64,000 bases of DNA from UBA2377 sp964429385 (GTDB lineage Bacteria; Verrucomicrobiota; Verrucomicrobiia; Opitutales; Opitutaceae), in the NCBI GenBank assembly GCA_964429385.1, contig CAYSBR010000007.1:34201-98200 (forward strand), given 5' to 3'. Positions within the stretch are counted from its first letter, which is position 1. Each line of letters begins with the position of its first letter. Position numbers and translations under genes: made by a program. The notes below the pieces were generated by a model. That model was not told the DNA's origin. It was given only the letters and a program-made list of their open reading frames with translations, and made no database searches. Below, piece after piece: positions 26,070 to 34,303 of this stretch.

Positions 26070-26078
26070 TCGATGGGC
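26005..26078 (+). other. attC-like site 3
   Basis: The hairpin gagcca-A-cg-t-ccggg / cccgg-ccg-tggctc, again with one bulged A and one mismatch, is followed by atcgtaatc and the core GATGGGC (26072-26078). The left outer core cannot be fixed. The start given is approximate. Confidence 0.52.
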
Positions 26079-26086
26079 GAAGAAAC

Positions 26087-26503
26087 ATGCGGATCATCGT
26101 CATTCTCTTTTTAGCGCTGACTTTGGCGGGCTGTTCACATCAAGAACCCGTTATCGGAGTTGGTGGTCAGTCGCCTAAGTTCGGGGATTATTCCCGCGCC
26201 GAAGTTGAAGCCCTTCGAGTCGCCATCGCCAAGCTCACGTTCCCCGTGGCTGAGCACACCTTGGCGAAGATGCTCCCCAAGCAGATCGAGCCTTTGCCCG
26301 TGTCGTTCGTTGATTGGGTTCCAGACCGAGAGAAGAAAGGAAGAGTCGGAGGGATGATAGTTGAGTATTGGCTGAATCGTGGCCAAGTCCTCCGAGTAGC
26401 GACCGCATATTATGACAAGGACGACACCCATTATAGTATGGAGGAGTGGGCCGTGATTCTCACCGCCGCGGAGCGCGACGACTACAACCGCCGCATTTAC
26501 TGA
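26087..26503 (+). CDS. Integron cassette 4: lipoprotein of unknown function
   Basis: A 138-residue protein with a lipoprotein signal: MRIIVILFLALTLAGCSH, where LAGC is the lipobox and Cys16 would be acylated. The mature part is small, with a cluster of aromatic residues near the C-terminus (VEYWLNRGQ, ATAYYDKDDTHYSM). No family is recognised. The start is nine bases after the third attC core. No attC follows it; instead a Y1-transposase remnant begins within 80 bases, so the array may have been cut there. Confidence 0.72.
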   Translation: MRIIVILFLALTLAGCSHQEPVIGVGGQSPKFGDYSRAEVEALRVAIAKLTFPVAEHTLAKMLPKQIEPLPVSFVDWVPDREKKGRVGGMIVEYWLNRGQVLRVATAYYDKDDTHYSMEEWAVILTAAERDDYNRRIY

Positions 26504-26578
26504 TGAAGGGCAAGCGGAAGGGGTCAGACTGCGGATGTTGATGTTGACGGCTGAGGCGGACAGGGCAAGCTGTGGAGC

Positions 26579-26830
26579 ATGGCTCGCAAACTGCGACTGG
26601 AGTTCCCCGGGGCCTGCTATCATGTGATCAACCGGGGCAATTACCGGGCGGACATCTTCCGCACGGAGGGTGCGCGGGCGGCGTTCGAGTCCTGCTTGTT
26701 TGAAGCAAGTCGTAAGGGGGGCAGGCTTTGCCTTTTACCTTCCTCCGCGCCAATCCCCATAAGCCCGCCGCCCGGCAGGGACTGCGTGCCAACCCTCCGG
26801 CCATTTCTCGAAGACACAGACAGCGGTTGA
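26579..26830 (+). pseudogene. Broken REP-associated (Y1) transposase
   Basis: The first 45-50 residues match TnpA_REP/Y1 transposases: MARKLRLEFPGACYHVINRGN with the conserved YHV-x-NRGN strand. A whole enzyme has about 200-300 residues with an HxH (often HYH) metal motif and a catalytic Tyr; here homology stops near residue 48 and the reading frame ends at 83, so those residues are missing. A hairpin with arms ggca/tgcc lies near 26.72 kb. It is a dead remnant of the RAYT family. Confidence 0.75.
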
Positions 26831-26849
26831 ACCGGCGGTTCACCTGGGC

Positions 26850-28496
26850 ATGGTAGGCGTGCTCATGAGTTGCCGATCTTTTCGCCGCCCGCCCCTATCC
26901 CGCCGTCTTTTCGGACTGGTGGCTTTGGTGGCCGGCGGCTGGCTGGCACTGACCGGTTGCGCGCCGCGTTCTCCAGCCCCCGCCCCCTCCATTCTGCGCA
27001 TCGCCCAGCGCAATGAACCGGCGGATCTCGATCCCGCCCGGGCCACCCTGCCCGACGATTTTTTTGTCATCCGCGCGTTGAGCGAGGGATTGCTGACGCC
27101 CGATGCCGCCGGCGGAGAGCCGCGACCCGCGATGGCCGAACGCTGGGAAGTTTCCCCCGACGGACTCGTCTGGACCTTCCGATTGCGCCGCCATGCCACC
27201 TGGTCCAACGGCGATCCGGTCACCGCTCATGATTTCATCGCCTCCTATCAACGCGTGCTGACACCGGCCACCGCCGCGCCCAAGGCGGCGCTCTTCTTCC
27301 TCGTGCGCGGCGCGGAGGATTTTTACCGCGGTCGCACTGCCGATTTCGCCACGGTCGGGTTCCACGCACCGGATGACCATACGCTCCGCGTCACCCTCAC
27401 CCGCCCCGCTCCGCACTTTCTCGCCTACGCGGCCAGCGGCCCGTGGATTCCCGTCCACCCTGCAACCGTCGCCCGCCACGGTCGGCAGTGGACCAAGCCC
27501 GAAAACCATGTCGGCAACGGCGCCTTCACCCTCACCGAGTGGCGGCCCAATCAGCACATCATCGCCACGCGCCGCGCCGGTTACTGGGACGCCGGCCAGG
27601 TCAGGGTGGACGCCCTCCACTTCCTTGCCTTCGACCATGGCGACGCCGAGGAGCGCGCCTTCCGCGGTGGCCAGCTCGACGTGACGATGGCCGTGCCGCA
27701 AAGCAAACTCGCCCCTTACGCCGCCGAGCCCTCCTCCCGGTTGCGGCAGGTGCCGCTGCACGAAACCCGCTATCTCGCCTTCAACACGCAACGCGGCCCG
27801 CTCGCCGATGCGCGGGTGCGCCGCGCCCTCAGTCTCGCGCTCGACCGCCGGGCCATCGCCACGCAGGTGATGCAGGGCAGCCAGCTCCCCGCCTTTCATT
27901 TTGTGCCCGCCGGGCTCGGCGGTTACCAACCCGCGGCACGTCTGGACGATCGCTCCACCCAAGCCGGCGCCGAAGCGGAAGCGCGCCGCTGGCTGGCGGA
28001 AGCCGGGTTTCCCGATGGCGCCGGGTTTCCGGTGCTGGAGCTGTCCGGCTGGAGTCCCACCCCCGTGCTCGAAGCGGTGCAGGCCATGTGGAAAAAAAAT
28101 CTCGGCATCACCGTGCGGATCGGCCTGCGCGAGGCCAGGGTACACCAGGCCTCACTCGAAACCGGCAACTTCGACATCGGTTTCATGACCGCCATTCCGG
28201 ATGTCGCCGATCCGGCGGACCTGCTGGAGGACTTCCGTTCCGCAGCGCCGGCCAACTACGCGCACTGGAGCGACCCGGCGATGGACGCCCTGCTCGACCA
28301 TGCCCGGGCCGCCGTGGATCTGGATGAACGTCTCAACCGACTCGCCGCCGCGGAAGCCCACCTGCTCGAAGCCGTGCCGGTCGCCCCGCTCTATTTCAAC
28401 AGCCAGAACTTTCTCGTTTCGCCCCGCGTCCACGGCTGGCAGGCCGACGCCCTCTGGACCCGCTTCTACAAAGGCGTCAGCCTGGCCTCTCCTTAG
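26850..28496 (+). CDS. Oligopeptide ABC transporter substrate-binding lipoprotein (OppA type), copy 2
   Basis: A 548-residue SBP_bac_5 protein. The lipobox LTGC follows a hydrophobic stretch, with RLFGLVALVAGG before it. Family marks are DLDPARATL, ERWEVSPDGLVWTFRLRR, TWSNGDPVTAHDF and NGAFTLTEW. It is more diverged from copies 1 and 3 than they are from each other, for example lacking the FEGL motif (it reads ALSEGLL), so its ligand may differ. The ATG at the high-confidence end is preceded by a hairpin (26828-26842), and a second in-frame ATG five codons later could be the real start. Confidence 0.9.
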   Translation: MVGVLMSCRSFRRPPLSRRLFGLVALVAGGWLALTGCAPRSPAPAPSILRIAQRNEPADLDPARATLPDDFFVIRALSEGLLTPDAAGGEPRPAMAERWEVSPDGLVWTFRLRRHATWSNGDPVTAHDFIASYQRVLTPATAAPKAALFFLVRGAEDFYRGRTADFATVGFHAPDDHTLRVTLTRPAPHFLAYAASGPWIPVHPATVARHGRQWTKPENHVGNGAFTLTEWRPNQHIIATRRAGYWDAGQVRVDALHFLAFDHGDAEERAFRGGQLDVTMAVPQSKLAPYAAEPSSRLRQVPLHETRYLAFNTQRGPLADARVRRALSLALDRRAIATQVMQGSQLPAFHFVPAGLGGYQPAARLDDRSTQAGAEAEARRWLAEAGFPDGAGFPVLELSGWSPTPVLEAVQAMWKKNLGITVRIGLREARVHQASLETGNFDIGFMTAIPDVADPADLLEDFRSAAPANYAHWSDPAMDALLDHARAAVDLDERLNRLAAAEAHLLEAVPVAPLYFNSQNFLVSPRVHGWQADALWTRFYKGVSLASP

Positions 28497-28709
28497 CCGG
28501 GAAAACACGCGAAAACCGCAGACAACACTCGGGCAGAATAGATTGGAAGGCGCGAAGGCCGCGCCGCTCAATTGACCGTTTGGGGCAGACGCTTGATGCG
28601 CCGTTTTCGCTGCTCGCGAGCAGCTTCGTAGTGGAACGTATCAAGAAAAACCACCGCCGGATTCAGCGATAAAATCATTGGCCACGAAAGGCACCAAAAG
28701 ATCGGGCTT

Positions 28710-28759
28710 AAAGTTCTTATTTTTGCGCCTCTTCACGCCTTTTTGTGGCGATGATTCAA
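28710..28759 (+). repeat. 50-base dispersed repeat, copy 2
   Basis: The same orientation and length as the copy at 20838-20887, with about five mismatches. Both copies lie in gaps before a gene. Confidence 0.75.
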
Positions 28760-28780
28760 TTTTAAAACTGACCGCTTGCG

Positions 28781-28859
28781 AGGTGGGCCGCGCGCTCCGC
28801 GCACGGCGGTTTGAACGGGCAAACACATCCCGGCCGGGCGCGGAGCGCCCGGCCCACCT
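28781..28859. repeat. REP-like inverted repeat
   Basis: The arms aggtgggccgcgcgctccgc (from 28781) and gcggagcgcccggcccacct (ending 28859) are inverted copies with one mismatch, separated by about 35 bases. It resembles REP/BIME elements, and a broken REP-type transposase lies 2 kb away. Confidence 0.6.
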
Positions 28860-29019
28860 TCCCGGCGGGACCGGTCGTTGTCGCTTTGGGCTTACGCGTA
28901 GTGATCTCCGGCCATCCCCAAGACCGGTGGAGGATGGGCCGCGCATTGGGATCAAAATGAGTCACCCCCTTTGCCGTGCGAGGGCTTGCGGGCGCGGGCG
29001 CGGGGCCTACCATCGGCCC

Positions 29020-30627
29020 ATGCTCACATTGCTCTCCCGCCTGACCCTCGTTGCCCTCGGCGTGCTTCTGCTGGCCGGGTGCGGAAAGAAGGCCGCCTCC
29101 CCCGCCCCCGGGGCCAAAGTTCTGCATGTCGGCAACGGCACCGAGGTGCAGGATCTCGATCCGCAGGTCGTCACCGGCGTACCGGAAAACAAGGTAATCA
29201 ACGCCCTCTTCGAGGGGTTGGTCATCGAAGGCCCGACAGGCAGTGACACCGCACCGGGGGTGGCCGAGCGCTGGGAAACCTCCGCGGATGGGCTCATCTG
29301 GACTTTCCACCTCCGCGCCAACGCCAAGTGGTCCAACGGCGACCCCGTGACCGCCCATGATTTTGTGCGCTCCTACCAGCGCATCCTCACGCCTTCACTG
29401 GCGGCGGAATACGCCTACAAGCTGCACCATGTCGTCGGCGCCGAGGCCTACAACAAGGGCGAACTCACCGACTTCTCCCAAGTCGGTTTCGCGGCCCTCG
29501 ACGACCGCACCCTCCGGATCACCCTGCGCCACCGCACCCCGTTTCTGCTGGAAGCGATGAAACACTATTCCTGGTTTCCGGTGCATATCCCGACCATCGA
29601 GAAATTCAACGGGCTCGACCGCAAAGGCTCCCGCTGGACCCGCGCCGGCAACCTCGTCGGCAACGGCCCCTTCGTGCTGCAGGACTGGCGGACCAACCAG
29701 AAGATCGTGGTCACCCGCTCGCCTTCCTATTGGGACCGGGGCAGCGTGAAGCTCGACGAGATCCATTTTTATCCGGTCGAGAGCATGGACACCGAGGAGC
29801 GGATGTTCCGCACCGGCCAGCTTCACAAAACCAACGAGCTCCCCATCTCCAAAATCGACGCCTACAAGCGGCAGCACCCGGAAAATTACCGCGAGGACCC
29901 CTACTACGGCATCTATTTCTATCGCATCAACGTGACGCGCCCTCCGCTCAATGATGCCCGGGTGCGCCGCGCGCTCGCGTTGACGATCGACCGGGAACAA
30001 CTCGTCACACAGGTCACCCGCGGCGGCCAGCAACCGGCCCACCATTTCACGCCTCCGTCCCCCGACTACGCGCCCACGGCCCGCATCCAGGGCGACCTCG
30101 CCGAGGCGCGCCGCCTCCTCGCCGAGGCCGGCTATCCCGAAGGCCGCGGCTTCCCGAAAATCGAGCTGCTCTACAACACCTCCGAAAACCACCGGGTGAT
30201 CGCCGAGGCCATCCAGCAGATGTGGCGCCGCAGCCTCGGCGTGGACATCACGCTGCGCAACGAGGAGTGGAAGGTGTATCTCGATTCGCAGGATGCCCTG
30301 AACTACGACCTCGCCCGCGCCGGCTGGATCGGCGACTACACCGACCCCAACACCTTCACCGACATGTGGGTGACCGGCGGCGGCAACAACGACACCGGCT
30401 GGGCCAATGCCGAATACGACCGCCTCGCCCGCGCCTCCATGGCCACCGCCACGGATGAGGAACGTTTCGCGATCTACCAGCGCATGGAAACAATCCTCAT
30501 GGAGGAGCTGCCCATCATCCCGATCTATTTCTACACCCGGGTCTATGCCATCAGCCCCAGGGTGCTCAACTGGGTCAGGAACCCGCTCGACAACCGCGCC
30601 TGGAAATTCATCGACCTCGCCGAGTGA
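29020..30627 (+). CDS. Oligopeptide ABC transporter substrate-binding lipoprotein (OppA type), copy 3
   Basis: A 535-residue SBP_bac_5 lipoprotein with signal MLTLLSRLTLVALGVLLLAGC. Motifs are DLDPQVVTG, NALFEGL, ERWETSADGLIWTFHLR, WSNGDPVTAHDF and NGPFVLQDW. It is the copy adjacent to oppB and oppC and so the best candidate for the primary binding protein. Close to copy 1 along its whole length. I start at the ATG of the signal peptide; a much longer upstream frame has no conserved sequence. Confidence 0.93.
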   Translation: MLTLLSRLTLVALGVLLLAGCGKKAASPAPGAKVLHVGNGTEVQDLDPQVVTGVPENKVINALFEGLVIEGPTGSDTAPGVAERWETSADGLIWTFHLRANAKWSNGDPVTAHDFVRSYQRILTPSLAAEYAYKLHHVVGAEAYNKGELTDFSQVGFAALDDRTLRITLRHRTPFLLEAMKHYSWFPVHIPTIEKFNGLDRKGSRWTRAGNLVGNGPFVLQDWRTNQKIVVTRSPSYWDRGSVKLDEIHFYPVESMDTEERMFRTGQLHKTNELPISKIDAYKRQHPENYREDPYYGIYFYRINVTRPPLNDARVRRALALTIDREQLVTQVTRGGQQPAHHFTPPSPDYAPTARIQGDLAEARRLLAEAGYPEGRGFPKIELLYNTSENHRVIAEAIQQMWRRSLGVDITLRNEEWKVYLDSQDALNYDLARAGWIGDYTDPNTFTDMWVTGGGNNDTGWANAEYDRLARASMATATDEERFAIYQRMETILMEELPIIPIYFYTRVYAISPRVLNWVRNPLDNRAWKFIDLAE

Positions 30628-30698
30628 GCCCGCCGCCCCGGCGCGCAAAAACATTGGCAAGCCCGCCGGGCTCCGGCATCGCATAGTCCCAATTTCCC

Positions 30699-31616
30699 AT
30701 GTTTCGCTTCATCGCCCGTCGCCTTCTGGAGACCCTTCCGGTACTCTTCGTGATCATCACGGCGACTTTTTTCATGATCCGCTTCGTGCCCGGCGGCCCC
30801 TTCACCGCCGAGAAAGCCGTGACCCCCGAGGTCATGCGCAACCTTGAGGCGCACTACGGGCTCGACCAGCCCCTGCACCGGCAATACCTGAGCTATCTCG
30901 GCGACCTTGTCCGCGGGGACCTCGGCCCGTCGTTCAAATACGCCAACCGCACCGTCAACGAGATCATCGCCGACAAGCTCCCGGTCTCGCTCGAACTCGG
31001 CGCCTGGTCGCTCCTCGTCGCCCTCTGCCTCGGCCTCCCGCTCGGCACCATCGCCGCCATCAAGCGAAACTCGTTTCTCGACTACCTGTGCAGCGGCTTC
31101 GGCATGGTCGGCATCTGCATCCCCACCTTTGTCATGGGCCCGCTGCTGGCGCTGCTCTTCGGCATCCACCTGCAATGGGTCAATGTCTCGGGCTGGTATG
31201 GCCCCGCCGACCGTATCCTGCCCGCGCTCACCCTCGGCTTCGTTTACGCCGCCTACATCGCCCGGCTCACCCGCGGCGGCATGCTGGAGATCCTCAACCA
31301 GGACTTCATCCGCACCGCCCGGGCCAAGGGCGCCTCCGAGCTGCGCGTCATCTTCAAACACGCCCTGCGCGGCGGGCTGCTGCCCATCGTCTCCTTCCTC
31401 GGGCCCGCCATCGCCGGCATCCTCACCGGCTCCTTCGTCATCGAGACCATCTTCCAGATCCCCGGCCTCGGCCGCGAGTTCGTCCAGTCCGCCTTCAATC
31501 GCGACTACACCCTCGTCCTCGGCACGGTCATCCTCTACGCCACCCTGATCATCCTGCTCAACCTCGTCGTGGACGTCGTGCAGGTCTGGCTCAACCCGAA
31601 GCTCAAGTTCGAGTAA
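30699..31616 (+). CDS. oppB: Oligopeptide ABC transporter permease OppB
   Basis: A 305-residue inner-membrane permease subunit with six predicted helices; the first one is at about 10-30 (LETLPVLFVIITATFFMI). The signature loop before the fifth helix reads FIRTARAKGASELRVIFKHALR, the EAA motif that contacts the ATPase. The N-terminal GGPF and the AHYGLDQPL box are typical of OppB/DppB. It forms an ABC importer with the next gene and with the OppA-type lipoproteins. Its stop is three bases before oppC. Confidence 0.95.
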   Translation: MFRFIARRLLETLPVLFVIITATFFMIRFVPGGPFTAEKAVTPEVMRNLEAHYGLDQPLHRQYLSYLGDLVRGDLGPSFKYANRTVNEIIADKLPVSLELGAWSLLVALCLGLPLGTIAAIKRNSFLDYLCSGFGMVGICIPTFVMGPLLALLFGIHLQWVNVSGWYGPADRILPALTLGFVYAAYIARLTRGGMLEILNQDFIRTARAKGASELRVIFKHALRGGLLPIVSFLGPAIAGILTGSFVIETIFQIPGLGREFVQSAFNRDYTLVLGTVILYATLIILLNLVVDVVQVWLNPKLKFE

Positions 31617-31619
31617 CCG

Positions 31620-32531
31620 ATGGCCGCCTCCCTCTCCCCCTCCCAACTGCCGGCCGCCGGCATCACCCCCGACCAGCTTGAATCGGGCCATTCGCTGTGG
31701 CGCGATGCCTGGCATCGGCTGGCCAAGAACAAGCTCGCCGTCTTCGGCGGCGTGACGCTGCTCATACTCGCCGTCATCTGTGTCGTCGGCCCCTGGTTCA
31801 GCCCCTACGGCTACGAGGAACAGAACCTCGCCAACACCTTCGCCCCGCCCGGCGCCGCCCACTGGCTCGGCACCGATCAACTCGGCCGCGACCTGCTCGT
31901 CCGCCTCATGTATGGCGGCCGCATCTCCATCATGGTGGGCCTCATCGCCACCTCGGTCGCCCTGGTCATCGGCGTCACCTACGGCGCGGTCGCCGGTTTC
32001 TTCGGCGGCAAGACCGACACGGTCATGATGCGCATCGTGGACATCATGTATGCGCTGCCCTTCACGATCTTCGTGATCCTCCTGATGGTCTTCTTCGGAC
32101 GGCAGATCTGGCTGCTCTTCTTCGCCATCGGCGCGGTGGAATGGCTCACGATGGCCCGGATCGTCCGGGGCCAGATTCTCTCCATCAAGCGGATGGAATT
32201 CATCGAGGCCGCGCGCACCCTGGGCCTCGGCAAGCGGCGCATCATCTTCCGGCACATGATTCCCAACGTGCTCGGGCCCATCATCGTTTACACGACGCTC
32301 ACCATCCCCGCCATCATGCTGCTGGAGGCGTTCCTCAGCTTCCTCGGCCTCGGCGTGCAGCCGCCCATGAGCTCGTGGGGCACGCTCATCAAGGACGGCG
32401 CGGAGAAGATGGAGGAATACCCCTGGCTGCTCCTCTTCCCCGGCACCATCTTCTCCCTCACCCTATTTTCGCTCAACTTCCTCGGCGACGGCCTGCGTGA
32501 CGCGCTGGACGTGAGAGCCGCGAAGGACTGA
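31620..32531 (+). CDS. oppC: Oligopeptide ABC transporter permease OppC
   Basis: A 303-residue permease partner of OppB. The N-terminal OppC domain (WRDAWHRLAKNKLAVFGGV) precedes the membrane part; HWLGTDQLGRDLLVRLMYGGRISI is the OppC signature, and the EAA loop reads FIEAARTLGLGKRRIIFRHMIPN. The next gene is an MsbA-like exporter, so no OppD/OppF ATPase is in this cluster; the importer must borrow ATPases encoded elsewhere. Confidence 0.95.
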   Translation: MAASLSPSQLPAAGITPDQLESGHSLWRDAWHRLAKNKLAVFGGVTLLILAVICVVGPWFSPYGYEEQNLANTFAPPGAAHWLGTDQLGRDLLVRLMYGGRISIMVGLIATSVALVIGVTYGAVAGFFGGKTDTVMMRIVDIMYALPFTIFVILLMVFFGRQIWLLFFAIGAVEWLTMARIVRGQILSIKRMEFIEAARTLGLGKRRIIFRHMIPNVLGPIIVYTTLTIPAIMLLEAFLSFLGLGVQPPMSSWGTLIKDGAEKMEEYPWLLLFPGTIFSLTLFSLNFLGDGLRDALDVRAAKD

Positions 32532-32553
32532 CCGCCCCACCGGCGCCCCGCGC

Positions 32554-34299
32554 ATGACCCTCCGCCGCTTCCGTCCCTACCTGGCTTATCTCAAGCCGGT
32601 TCGCGGCCCGCTGATCACGGCCATCATCGCCGGCGTGCTTTACGGCGCCGCCACCGGCGCGGGACTGCCGAGCATGATCAAGTTTGTCTTCCCCGCGATC
32701 TTCGACGGGGCCGAGCGCGACCTGCCCCTGTTCACCGTCGCACTGATCGCCGCCTATATTCCGCTCATTTTTCTTCTGCGCGGCATCTTCTCCTACCTGA
32801 ACGGCTACTACATCCAGGTCGTCGGCACCCGCGTGCTGGAATCGCTGCGCGTGGATTATTTTTCCAAGCTCCAGGTGCTGCCGCTCTCCTTCGTGCAACA
32901 ACGCCAGACCGGGGATCTCCTCTCCCGCGGACTGGCGGACACCGCGCAGTTGCAGCAGAGCATCACCCTGCTCGCCAACGATGGGATGAAGCAGCCGGGC
33001 ACGCTGCTTTTCGCCCTGGGCTGGCTGGCCATCGCCACCTTCCAGGCTGAAGGCGTCGGCATGATGCTGGTCTGCCTCGTGATCATCCCCCTCACGGTGC
33101 TGCCCATCCGCTACGTCGGCCGCAAGGTGCTCCGGCGCGCGGAGCAACTGCAAACCCAGCTCGGCACACTCACCGGCCAGTTCAGCGAGAACCTGGCCGC
33201 CGCCCGCGAGGTGCGCGCCTTCAGCCTGGAAACGCGCGAGACCGACCGCTTCGCCACCCGCAGCCGCACCCTGCTCACCCTCCAGCTCAAGATTGCCAAG
33301 TATGCGCAAGCCCTCAGCCCGACCATCGAGGTTGTCTCCGCGCTCGGGATCGCCGGCACCTTCCTTTACGCCTACCACGCCGGCATCGACCGCGACGATT
33401 TTCTGGCCGTCGTCACCGCACTCTATCTCTGCTACGAGCCGATCAAGAAAATCGGCGCCTTGAACAACGAACTCAAGCGAGGCGAGGCGTCGCTGGCCCG
33501 GCTGGAGCATGTGCTCCAGGCACCCGTGGACATCGCGGATCCGGCGACTCCCGTGGCCGTGGACCGGCTCCGCGGGGATATCGCGTTTGAAGACGTGGAG
33601 TTTGCCTACGACGGCAATGTCGCCCTGGCCGGCGTCTCCGCGCACATCCCTCCCGGCACCGTGTGCGCACTGGTGGGCCCGAGCGGCGCCGGCAAAACCA
33701 CTTTCGCCAATCTCGTGCCCCGGTTCTACCAGGCCCAGGGCGGTCGCGTGACCATTGATGGAATCGACCTGCGCGACCTGCGCCTCGCCGACCTGCGCCG
33801 CAACATCGCCCTCGTCTCGCAGGAGCCGGTGCTTTTCAACGACACCATCTACAACAACCTCCTGCTCGGCCGGCCCGGCGCCTCGTATGACGAAGTCATG
33901 GCCGCCGCCGTGGATGCGCACGCCGACGAGTTCATCCGCGCGCTGCCGCAAGGCTACGACACGCCCGTCGGCGAACGCGGCGCCCTGCTCTCCGGCGGAC
34001 AAAAACAGCGCATCGCCCTCGCCCGCGCCTTCCTGCGCAACGCCCCCATCCTGATCCTGGATGAGGCCACCAGCGCCCTCGACTCGGAAAGCGAATCCGC
34101 CGTGCAGGATGCGCTGAAGAAACTCGTCGAAGGCAAGACCGTGCTGATCATCGCCCACCGCTTCAGCACCATCCGCGACGCCAGCCGGATTCTGGTTTTT
34201 GAAAAAGGCCGCATCGCCGCCACCGGCACGCACGCCGAGCTCTACGCGGGCAGCCCGCTTTACCGGGCGCTCTACGATCGTCAGCACGCCACCGCCTGA
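32554..34299 (+). CDS. ABC exporter of the MsbA/lipid flippase type
   Basis: A 581-residue half-transporter: six-helix membrane domain (about 1-320) then a nucleotide-binding domain. Walker A is VGPSGAGKTT, the signature is LSGGQKQRIALARAFL, Walker B is ILILDEATSALD, and the switch is IIAHRFSTI. The IALVSQEPVLF Q-loop is present. Such proteins move lipid A or lipid-linked glycans across the inner membrane; the following glycosyltransferase and methyltransferase suggest LPS or glycan traffic here. It follows oppC by 22 bases. Msba versus another ABCB-type exporter cannot be settled. Confidence 0.88.
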   Translation: MTLRRFRPYLAYLKPVRGPLITAIIAGVLYGAATGAGLPSMIKFVFPAIFDGAERDLPLFTVALIAAYIPLIFLLRGIFSYLNGYYIQVVGTRVLESLRVDYFSKLQVLPLSFVQQRQTGDLLSRGLADTAQLQQSITLLANDGMKQPGTLLFALGWLAIATFQAEGVGMMLVCLVIIPLTVLPIRYVGRKVLRRAEQLQTQLGTLTGQFSENLAAAREVRAFSLETRETDRFATRSRTLLTLQLKIAKYAQALSPTIEVVSALGIAGTFLYAYHAGIDRDDFLAVVTALYLCYEPIKKIGALNNELKRGEASLARLEHVLQAPVDIADPATPVAVDRLRGDIAFEDVEFAYDGNVALAGVSAHIPPGTVCALVGPSGAGKTTFANLVPRFYQAQGGRVTIDGIDLRDLRLADLRRNIALVSQEPVLFNDTIYNNLLLGRPGASYDEVMAAAVDAHADEFIRALPQGYDTPVGERGALLSGGQKQRIALARAFLRNAPILILDEATSALDSESESAVQDALKKLVEGKTVLIIAHRFSTIRDASRILVFEKGRIAATGTHAELYAGSPLYRALYDRQHATA

Positions 34300-34303
34300 G
34301 TCC

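Larger units (their letters stand above)
23282..26503. mobile_element. Chromosomal integron: integrase, attI-like spacer and four-cassette array
   Basis: An IntI-type integrase (minus) is divergent from four short plus-strand genes. Each gene begins a few bases after a core site of the form GWTSGGC-GAAGAA, and three attC-like foldable sites separate them. The cassette part is visibly lower in GC than the flanks, and its proteins have no housekeeping identity. The left limit is the integrase stop; the right limit is the last cassette gene, beyond which a broken Y1 transposase starts. Divergent intI and cassettes is the classical arrangement. See the separate entries for integrase, attI, attC sites and cassettes. 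Confidence 0.85.
28497..29019. other. Non-coding gap with repeat elements between oppA copies 2 and 3
   Basis: No gene is supported. The 523 bases contain a 16-base palindrome (28609-28624), the second copy of the 50-base dispersed repeat and a REP-like inverted repeat. No clean terminator for the upstream gene or promoter for the downstream gene was found. Confidence 0.55.

Noticed and set aside
26504..26578. A fourth attC site after the last cassette
   Set aside because: No pair of complementary cores or bulged-A hairpin was found; the sequence runs into the RAYT remnant.
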